From Compostibacillus humi (GTDB lineage Bacteria; Bacillota; Bacilli; Bacillales; Amphibacillaceae): a stretch of 64,000 nucleotides of DNA. A program made the translations under genes and the position numbers. The stretch spans positions 1 to 64,000 of the forward strand of contig NZ_BMEV01000009.1 of assembly GCF_014637175.1 (NCBI RefSeq), written 5' to 3'. Below, in pieces: positions 57,885 through 64,000 of the stretch. The notes beneath the pieces were generated by a model. The model saw only the letters and a program-made list of their open reading frames with translations. It had not been told where the DNA came from and did not search any database. The stretch's first letter is position 1, and each line of letters opens with the position of its first letter.

Positions 57885-58069
57885 TGAATTCTCCTTTGAT
57901 GTTCGTTTGCCGCTATTGTAACATATCCAAATTAGGAAAAGAAAAGGAAGCGTTCCGGAATCTCACATTGCTCTTTCCCGAATGATAAAAACTGGATGGA
58001 CACGACGATTCCAAATCCCAGGTGCTATCGGTTCTCCGGTTTTCTCTCAGTTCCTTTTTTCACAGTGCA

Positions 58070-58097
58070 GAAAAAACAAGGGGAAAATCCCCTTGAG
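58070..58097 (-). terminator. Terminator of the oligoendopeptidase gene
   Basis: 8-bp stem CAAGGGGA/TCCCCTTG with a 2-4 nt loop. Read leftward it is followed by T6 (complement of the A6 at 58071-58076). It ends at the stop codon region. Confidence 0.8.
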
Positions 58098-59795
58098 CTA
58101 CAATGCTTTGTCATCGACATTATCCAGCCATTTTTCCACCGAATTCACTACAGATTTTACCGTGCCGTCGGCAAATGGCGAACGTAAATTTGCTGCATCA
58201 AGCAGTTCCAGAAAGGAACGGGAGCCGCCTAATTTACATAATTTCACATAATCATTCCATGCTTCTTCATGGTTTTCCTCGTCCCGTTTCCAAAACTGGT
58301 AGGCGCAGATTTGGGCGAGCGTATAGTCAATATAGTAAAATGGCTCATCGAAAAGATGGAGCTGCCGCTGCCATAATCCCCCGGACTCGAAAAATTCGAT
58401 GCCGTCATAATCCCGGTGAGGCAAGTATACTTTTTCCAATTCCCGCCAGGCGCGCTTCCGTTCTTCCGGGGTCCAGTCCGGATTTTCGTAGACGCGGTGC
58501 TGGAATTCATCCACGAGAACTCCGTACGGGATAAAGGTGATTCCTGCTGCCAGGTGGGTAAACTTATATTTCTCCGTATCCTCCTGGAAAAAAAGTTCCA
58601 TCCACGGCCAAGTGAAAAATTCCATGCTCATCGAATGGATTTCCGCCGCTTCACTCGTCGGGAATTCATATTCCGGTACTTTCAGGTGCCTGCTTAAGTA
58701 GGTTTGAAAGGCATGCCCGGCTTCATGGGTGAGGACGTCAATATCATCCGATGTTCCGTTGAAGTTGGCAAAAATAAACGGGGATTCATAATCGGCGATA
58801 TACGTGCAATAACCTCCGACTTCTTTTCCTTTTTTCGCTTCCAGATCCATCAAGTTCCGGTCCAGCATAAACTGGAAAAATTCCTTCGTTTCATCCGACA
58901 GCTCGCTGTACATTTTTTTCCCGTTCTCGATAATCCATTCCGGAGAACCTTTCGGAGTGGCGTTCCCCGTTTTAAATTCATAAAACTCATCATAAAATTT
59001 AAAAGAATCTAGCCCGAGCCGCATTCGCTGTCTTTCGTGCAGTTTTGTGGCTAAAGGAACAATCGTCTCCCGGACTTGCTTCCGGAAGTTTTCCACCATT
59101 TCCGCATCGTAATCAATCCGCTGCATCCGCAAATAGCCGACTTCGACAAAATTTTTGTAGCCTAACGTCGTTGCGATTTCATGACGGATTTTGACGAGCT
59201 GGTCATATATATCATCCAGTTTTTCCCCATTGGCGGCATAAAAGCCGGCAGACGCGCTAACCGCTTCTTTCCGTATGTTCCGGTCATGGTGCTGGTAGAA
59301 GGGAACGATTTGCGACAGCGTATAAGTCTTCCCTTGAAATTCAATTTGCGCCGAAGCGATGAGTTTGGAATACTCCGATACTAATTTGTTTTCCTTTTTT
59401 AATAAATCGATAATTTCCGGGGAAAAGGCTTTGATTTGGCATTCGGCCAACTGAAAAAGCTGCTTCCCGTATCGTTTTTCCAGTTCATCCCGGAAAGGCG
59501 ACGCGACCAATGCTTTATAAAAGTCTGTCGTCCATTCCTCAAATTCAGGATTCGTTTCGTCGAAGAAATCCCGCTCTTTTTGGTAAAATGTATCTGTCGT
59601 ATCAATGGAAGCACGAATGTAGACGAGATTGTCCATCGTCGAAATCGTATTGCGGATATCGTTAATTTTTTCCATTACGGCGATTGCTTTCTCTGCCGAA
59701 TCTGCCTCTTTAAAGTCTGCCAGCTGGCTGTAAAAGTTTTGCTTCGCCTCTTCTACATTCGGCCGTTTATATTCGTACTGGTCAAAGGTTTTCAT
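58098..59795 (-). CDS. M3 family oligoendopeptidase (PepF type)
   Basis: 565-residue zinc oligopeptidase. HEAGH at about residues 357-361 (within DVLTHEAGHAFQ) supplies the two His ligands and catalytic Glu; the third ligand Glu lies in SEAAEIHSMSMEF about 25 residues later. ATG 59795 follows AAAGGAGCGGG; the open frame extends 49 codons further, but that part has no family similarity. Cytoplasmic, degrading short peptides such as those imported by the Opp system. Monocistronic. Confidence 0.9.
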   Translation of the reverse strand: MKTFDQYEYKRPNVEEAKQNFYSQLADFKEADSAEKAIAVMEKINDIRNTISTMDNLVYIRASIDTTDTFYQKERDFFDETNPEFEEWTTDFYKALVASPFRDELEKRYGKQLFQLAECQIKAFSPEIIDLLKKENKLVSEYSKLIASAQIEFQGKTYTLSQIVPFYQHHDRNIRKEAVSASAGFYAANGEKLDDIYDQLVKIRHEIATTLGYKNFVEVGYLRMQRIDYDAEMVENFRKQVRETIVPLATKLHERQRMRLGLDSFKFYDEFYEFKTGNATPKGSPEWIIENGKKMYSELSDETKEFFQFMLDRNLMDLEAKKGKEVGGYCTYIADYESPFIFANFNGTSDDIDVLTHEAGHAFQTYLSRHLKVPEYEFPTSEAAEIHSMSMEFFTWPWMELFFQEDTEKYKFTHLAAGITFIPYGVLVDEFQHRVYENPDWTPEERKRAWRELEKVYLPHRDYDGIEFFESGGLWQRQLHLFDEPFYYIDYTLAQICAYQFWKRDEENHEEAWNDYVKLCKLGGSRSFLELLDAANLRSPFADGTVKSVVNSVEKWLDNVDDKAL

Positions 59796-59962
59796 AAATT
59801 TCCCGCTCCTTTCATATAGATTATAAAGGAAAAAGATGGGATATATGTATTTTTTCAGAAAATAGCTGGTTTTTACTATCGTCATAGTGCAAACGTTGAC
59901 AATCCAGGCGGGCGATAGTAGACTAAAAGATAAGAACGACAAATATAATTGGGGTGAAAACG

Positions 59963-60256
59963 ATGGCTCAAGCTGTAATGTTAGTGGGAGTAATCATTAC
60001 CATTGCCTTAGTCGTAATCAATTTAGTATTGTTAAGAGCTACAGCTAAGGAGAAATTCGTTGGTTATTTCCCGAGTTTAGTTGCATTTATTGTTGGATTA
60101 TTATTTTTACTCGTTGCTACATATATTAACGAGAGCTTTCTTGGTGCTCCTGTTGGCGGCTGGGGAATTGCCACTTTATTTGCATCGGCTGTTTCCTTTA
60201 TTATTACCGCCTTGGTCGATACGTACCGTCATCACGGAGACGCAAAAAGCGCATAA
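59963..60256 (+). CDS. Small three-helix membrane protein, unknown function
   Basis: 97 residues with three predicted helices (about 4-25, 36-54 and 64-86) and a hydrophilic C terminus (DTYRHHGDAKSA). ATG 59963 follows GGGGTGA; the GTG at 59954 lies inside the site. Family not recognised with certainty. Divergent from the oligoendopeptidase gene and followed by its own terminator, so it is a real expressed unit. Confidence 0.7.
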   Translation: MAQAVMLVGVIITIALVVINLVLLRATAKEKFVGYFPSLVAFIVGLLFLLVATYINESFLGAPVGGWGIATLFASAVSFIITALVDTYRHHGDAKSA

Positions 60257-60262
60257 ACAGAA

Positions 60263-60294
60263 AAATCCGCAGCGGCGTGCTGTGGATTTTTTAT
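60263..60294 (+). terminator. Terminator between the small membrane protein and cvfB genes
   Basis: 11-bp stem AAATCCGCAGC/GCTGTGGATTT (one G-T pair), 5-nt loop, T-run. Between convergent genes. Confidence 0.85.
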
Positions 60295-60305
60295 TTCGGC
60301 AGCAG

Positions 60306-61172
60306 CTATTCTTTCTTTTCCAGTAAATACGTATGTCCGTCTCTTTGCTCTGCTTTTCCTTCCTTCATTAATTTTCCCAGGGCCCGTTTAAAGGCGGCTT
60401 TGCTTATACCAAACGTGGCGCGGATATCTTCCGGATCGCTCCGGTCATCAAAAGGAATGACGCCGTTATGTTTTTCCAAATGACGCAAAATTGCTTCTGC
60501 ATCGTCTGTCATGCTTTTTTCCTTTTGCGGCCGCAAGGATACATTTATCGTGCCGTCTTCCTTTACGTCAATGATCCGGCCATGGACAAGCTCCCCAAGC
60601 CTCGGTTCCTCTTTCCGCTCTGTATGGTGGATAAACCCCCGATAGTTTTCTTCCGTAATCATGACGGAACCTTCTCTGCTCGTGCGAAAAATCCTCCCCG
60701 ACACCGGCTGATAGAGCATTTCCGGCGGTGCAGGGGAAAAGAGCCGGTTCATTTCATGCTCCGTTGCTGGAATTGCCAGCAGTCTCCCTCTTCTGTCCAG
60801 GCCAAGGGTCACGAATAATTTATCGTTTGGCTTTGGCCATACCCTTTCAAATGGAGGAAGGTCATCGGCGGAAACGAGCATTTCCTTGCCAATTCCGATA
60901 TGTACAAAAACCCCAAGACCGGAAATCGCATTCGTTACTTCTGCCCAATCGTATATTCCCCGCTGAATCTTTGGAATGACGGCAGTAGCCGCAATATTTC
61001 CTTTCTTATCGTTGTACAAAAATACGTCCACTTCTTCATTTTCCTCCAGCTCCTCCTTTGTTTCCCGATGGTGCAGGAGGGCGGTTTGTCCTTCTTTTTC
61101 CAACACGTAACCGGTGTCGATTTTTCTTAAAACGGTCATTCGCTGCACCGTTCCAAGGGGCAATGGTGTCAT
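60306..61172 (-). CDS. cvfB: CvfB family S1-domain RNA-binding protein (YitL-like)
   Basis: 288-residue protein with three S1-like RNA-binding barrels (about residues 1-65, 70-135 with GVFVHIGIGKEMLVSADDL, and 150-215 with HGRIIDVKEDGTINVSLRP) and a C-terminal winged helix (DPEDIRATFGISKAAFKRALGK region). Staphylococcal CvfB binds RNA and affects virulence gene expression; the B. subtilis ortholog is YitL. ATG 61172 follows AGAGGG. Monocistronic. Confidence 0.9.
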   Translation of the reverse strand: MTPLPLGTVQRMTVLRKIDTGYVLEKEGQTALLHHRETKEELEENEEVDVFLYNDKKGNIAATAVIPKIQRGIYDWAEVTNAISGLGVFVHIGIGKEMLVSADDLPPFERVWPKPNDKLFVTLGLDRRGRLLAIPATEHEMNRLFSPAPPEMLYQPVSGRIFRTSREGSVMITEENYRGFIHHTERKEEPRLGELVHGRIIDVKEDGTINVSLRPQKEKSMTDDAEAILRHLEKHNGVIPFDDRSDPEDIRATFGISKAAFKRALGKLMKEGKAEQRDGHTYLLEKKE

Positions 61173-61260
61173 TTCGTTCCCTCTTTTCTACTTTATTCGT
61201 AATTTTCTGCCATAATGTGATAAAATAGGAAATTATAGACAAGTAATGTGGTGAATACAG

Positions 61261-62154
61261 ATGCAGTTGTTTTTCAATGTCATATTGCCAATCATGTGTG
61301 TGTTTGCTTCCGGTTTTGTGCTGCAACGAATTCGCGTGCTTGATATCCGGACGATGTCGGCGGTATCACTTTATATTTTATCCCCGGCCCTCGTTTTTAT
61401 TTCGTTATATGATGCGGAGTTTGAGTTTAGCTATGTCATTATCGTTATTTTTATGTTTGCTCTGTTCTTTTTTATGGTCTTTCTCAATAAAATGCTGGCA
61501 AAAATCTTGAAGTGGCCGGCCAACTTGGAAAGTGCCGCTATTTTATCGACCGGGTTCCTCAATTCCGGAAACTACGGGCTCCCGGTCGTTTTGTACAGCA
61601 TTGGTCCCGTTGCATTGCCCTATGCCGTATTTATTATGGTGATTCAAGGGCTGCAAAACAACTTTTTTGGCGTTTATTACGCTTCCCGGAGCAAAAGCGG
61701 ATTTAAGCGGTCGATTATTACTGTGATGAAAATGCCGACAACTTATGCGATGATTTTGGCGTTTCTTTTCCAGTTTTCCGACGTTTCCATACCAGAATCC
61801 GTCCATTCGACATTGTCTATGGTAGGGGATGCAGCCATCCCGGTAATGATGATTTTGCTCGGCATGCAGCTCGGTTCGATGACGGGATTGAACCTGAACT
61901 GGCAGGTTATTGTCAGTTCGGTCACGCTAAAAATGCTGATTGCGCCCGTCTTTGCCTTTTTGTTTGTGCTGCTTTTTGAGGTTGATCCGCTCCTCGGGTC
62001 GATTTTAATTATCATTTCCGCCATGCCGCCCGCTGCGACAACAACGATGTACGCCATTGAATTTGATACGGAGCCGGAGCTTGTTTCCAGCATTACGTTT
62101 ATTTCCACGATGGTAAGTATTGTTACAATTACGATTTTATTAAATCTCGTTTAA
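61261..62154 (+). CDS. AEC (auxin efflux carrier) family transporter
   Basis: 297-residue membrane protein with about ten helices. The N-terminal [20 protein letters not shown] and the mid-protein [15 protein letters not shown] motif (about residues 100-114) are typical of AEC proteins. In bacteria these export or import small carboxylates such as malate. Substrate unknown. Diverges from cvfB. An SDR gene follows after 53 bp in the same direction and may be co-transcribed. Confidence 0.87.
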   Translation: MQLFFNVILPIMCVFASGFVLQRIRVLDIRTMSAVSLYILSPALVFISLYDAEFEFSYVIIVIFMFALFFFMVFLNKMLAKILKWPANLESAAILSTGFLNSGNYGLPVVLYSIGPVALPYAVFIMVIQGLQNNFFGVYYASRSKSGFKRSIITVMKMPTTYAMILAFLFQFSDVSIPESVHSTLSMVGDAAIPVMMILLGMQLGSMTGLNLNWQVIVSSVTLKMLIAPVFAFLFVLLFEVDPLLGSILIIISAMPPAATTTMYAIEFDTEPELVSSITFISTMVSIVTITILLNLV

Positions 62155-62207
62155 GCCGTGGAAGGAAATTCGCAATTTTTGCAGAATTATTTAAGTGGGA
62201 GGGAGAT

Positions 62208-63002
62208 ATGATGGATTTAGGATTAACAGGGAAGTCAGTGATTGTTACGGCAGGGAGCAAAGGGCTTGGCAAAGCAATCGCCACCGAATTTGCGCGTGAA
62301 GGAGCACGCGTCATGATCAGCAGCCGATCGGAGGAATCGCTGCAGAAGGCCCAGAAAGAAATTGTGGAAGCAACGGGGAATGAACATGTCCGCTACGTTG
62401 TTTGCGACATGAAAAAAGCGGAGGATATCCGCCGCCTCGTAGATGAAACAGTTGCATGGAACGGCACGGTCGATGCATTAGTCAACAATACCGGAGGACC
62501 GCCGGCAGGGAAATTTCTCAATATGACCGATGATGACTGGTATCATGCCTTTGAACTAAATTTGCTCAGCTTTGTGCGGACAATTCGTGCCGTCGTTCCC
62601 CATATGCAAAAACAGAAGCGGGGGGCGATTATCAACCTTGCTTCTTCCTCGGTAAAACAGCCGATTGATCATCTCGTTTTATCCAACACGATGCGTCCGG
62701 GAATTGTCGGACTGGCGAAAACATTGGCAATCGAACTTGGGGAAGACAATATTGTCATTAATACGGTGGGGCCAGGCACGATTGAAACGGATCGTGTTTT
62801 AGAATTGAACGAACATCGGGCAAAGGCAAAGGGAGTTACGCCGGATGATGTTAAAAAAGAGGCGGAAGCTGCGATTCCGATGAAGCGGTACGGTCAGCCG
62901 GAGGAATTTGCCAAAGCTGTCGTATTCCTCGCATCGGGTGCAAATACGTACATTACCGGACAGACCCTCGTTGTGGACGGCGGTGCCGTACGGGCATTAT
63001 AG
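62208..63002 (+). CDS. SDR family oxidoreductase with atypical active site
   Basis: 264-residue Rossmann-fold protein of the short-chain dehydrogenase superfamily. Cofactor motif [12 protein letters not shown] (TGxxxGxG type, about residues 14-25) and NNTGG (about 92-96) are present, as is the catalytic-region Ser ([11 protein letters not shown]). The canonical YxxxK is replaced by LVLSN in [12 protein letters not shown]. This is a known divergent FabG-like subgroup, so classical reductase chemistry should not be assumed. GGGAGGGAG precedes ATG 62208 and 62211. Ends at a strong terminator, then repeat array 3. Confidence 0.85.
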   Translation: MMDLGLTGKSVIVTAGSKGLGKAIATEFAREGARVMISSRSEESLQKAQKEIVEATGNEHVRYVVCDMKKAEDIRRLVDETVAWNGTVDALVNNTGGPPAGKFLNMTDDDWYHAFELNLLSFVRTIRAVVPHMQKQKRGAIINLASSSVKQPIDHLVLSNTMRPGIVGLAKTLAIELGEDNIVINTVGPGTIETDRVLELNEHRAKAKGVTPDDVKKEAEAAIPMKRYGQPEEFAKAVVFLASGANTYITGQTLVVDGGAVRAL

Positions 63003-63009
63003 AAAAGGA

Positions 63010-63038
63010 AAAATCGGCGATTAATCCGCCGATTTTTT
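63010..63038 (+). terminator. Terminator of the SDR gene
   Basis: 9-bp stem AAATCGGCG/CGCCGATTT with a 7-nt loop and T6. Confidence 0.88.
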
Positions 63039-63066
63039 CATTTATCGATGAAGCTTGCCATGCGGA

Positions 63067-63612
63067 AACCTTCCAATGCATGGAGTTACAAGGTGGAAAA
63101 CGCCATGTTTTCATATGGTGCAGGGTGAAACCTTCCAATGCATGGAGTTATCGTCCATTGCAAGGTGAAATCGTCCAATGCATGGAGTTATCGTTCAATG
63201 CAAGGTGAAGCCTTCCAATGCATGGAGTTTTCGTCCATTGCAAGGTGAAATCTTCCGCTGTATGGAGTTATCGTCCATTGCAAGGTGAAATCGTCCAATC
63301 CGGTTAGGAATCTTCCAAACGAAGACCAACTCTTCCATTTAGTTCTTTTTCTAATCTTCCGTTCGGGAGCGATATCTGCCAAAGGGGTACGACATCGGCC
63401 AAATGATCGGGAAATGTTCCAAAGAAGAGGATAAATCAGCCAAAACAAGAGGAAAATCTTCCAAAATGCACGAAAAATCTTCCATTATTTAGGAGAATCG
63501 GCAAAACCTTTCCTACATGTTCCAAAAGCGTTAAGAATCTTCCATCCTGTCATATAATCTTCCGCCCATCCCAGTAATCATCCGCTTGTCCCTGGAACCA
63601 CCCATCCGGACT
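63067..63612. repeat. Periodic intergenic repeat array 3 (keyword TCTTCCA/TCGTCCA)
   Basis: About 545 bp without a gene. From about 63128 to 63300 units of exactly 20 bp alternate (CTTCCAATGCATGGAGTTAT and CGTCCATTGCAAGGTGAAAT). From 63300 to 63612 the filler is almost random, but the keyword (A)TCTTCCA or a close form (TGCCA, GGCCA, TTCCG) still recurs at 20-bp steps about 14 times, with occasional 21-24 bp steps. It lies between the convergent SDR and ytaF genes. Function unknown. Confidence 0.9.
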
Positions 63613-63681
63613 CTAAAATTTTTAATCCGTAAAAGAATTTCATGTCTTCCTGTGAGAAAGTGCAGGGGGAGCTACAAAGCC

Positions 63682-64000
63682 TTACAATAAATTAATAATT
63701 CCCAGACCAATCAGCAAAGTAGGGGGAAGAAAGGAAAGCCGCCGCAATTTTTCGCTTTTCGACAGGAACATTCCAATTTTCATGCCGCACGTTAAAAAGA
63801 GTCCGCTCATCGTGGCGATGAAAATAGCTGTGACGAAGGGCGAATAGCCTAATAGGGAAGCTCCGACTCCAGCGCCAAAGGCATCAAGGGCAAGGGCAAA
63901 ACCGAGGAGAACTGCTTCCCCGATGGAAATCGTCCCTGACCGGTCCAAATCCGCTCTATCGGGAGTGAGAATGACCGTTTTTATGTCATGCAACGTTCCT
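63682..64000 (-). CDS. ytaF: YtaF/MntP-type sporulation membrane protein (5' end outside the window)
   Basis: C-terminal part of a membrane protein of the YtaF/MntP family: DRSGTISIGEAVLLGFALAL, then LDAFGAGVGASLLGYSPF and MSGLFLTCGMKIG, with about three helices and an Asp-containing membrane motif (ALDAFG). The frame stays open through the right edge (no stop upstream of TTG 63993), so this is a fragment of a gene of about 200 codons whose start lies beyond 64000. YtaF is expressed in sporulation; the related MntP exports manganese. Convergent with the SDR gene across repeat array 3. Confidence 0.8.
   Translation of the reverse strand, partial: GTLHDIKTVILTPDRADLDRSGTISIGEAVLLGFALALDAFGAGVGASLLGYSPFVTAIFIATMSGLFLTCGMKIGMFLSKSEKLRRLSFLPPTLLIGLGIINLL

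Noticed and set aside
59796-59942. 49-codon N-terminal extension of the M3 oligoendopeptidase
   Set aside because: No family similarity and the strong AAAGGAG site precedes ATG 59795.

Overview
This is a chromosomal stretch from an endospore-forming member of the Bacillaceae (Bacillota). The evidence is an alpha/beta-type small acid-soluble spore protein, a CotW/CotX/CotZ spore-crust cluster, a YtaF-type sporulation membrane protein, a T-box-controlled ilv-leu operon with the Bacillus gene order (ilvB-ilvH-ilvC-leuA-leuB-leuC-leuD), GlpP-type glycerol control, and AGGAGG-like ribosome binding sites before nearly every gene. The genus cannot be fixed from the sequence alone. No rRNA, tRNA, insertion sequence, prophage or CRISPR array was found.

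Layout. 1-9.5 kb: lipoprotein, small YvrJ/DUF2922/DUF1659 genes, two U32 tRNA-hydroxylation proteins (trhP1, trhP2), gabD, an M19 dipeptidase, YitT, GNAT, a CoxG-like protein and a SASP. 9.5-26.6 kb: amino-acid biosynthesis, namely ilvE, serA with a class V aminotransferase, then ilvBHC-leuABCD and a threonine deaminase behind a promoter, a CcpA-type cre site and a T-box leader. 27-33 kb: an oligopeptide ABC transporter (oppDFBCA). 33.5-39.4 kb: rpiA, niaR, and nadC followed closely by a TAXI-type TRAP transporter, with a perfect Rex-type operator upstream of nadC. 39.5-48.2 kb: a spore-surface locus containing cotW, two CotX-type genes, cotZ, an actin-like ATPase with a ParR-like partner, and four members of a CsxC-like (SPOCS-type) family. 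48.4-51.2 kb: gamma-glutamyltransferase and a split chromate transporter. 51.2-57 kb: glpD, glpK and glpP with remnants of a sugar-utilisation cluster between glpD and glpK. 57-64 kb: housekeeping genes ending in a truncated ytaF.

The branched-chain genes form one physiological unit. ilvBHC-leuABCD makes valine and leucine precursors, the deaminase supplies 2-oxobutyrate for isoleucine, and ilvE performs the last transamination. The visible T-box, cre and CodY-like sites fit leucine, carbon and nitrogen control. The spore-surface locus joins known crust proteins to a cytomotive-filament-like gene pair and a paralogous family. Two of its genes carry clear reading-frame lesions and a third is suspect.

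The most unusual features are three intergenic arrays (9.55-10.2, 13.3-13.85 and 63.07-63.6 kb). Each repeats its own short keyword about every 20 bp, and each lies between convergently transcribed genes. Other points for follow-up are the actin-like/ParR-like pair inside the coat locus, the Rex box and TRAP transporter at nadC, and the decayed sugar genes in the glp region.
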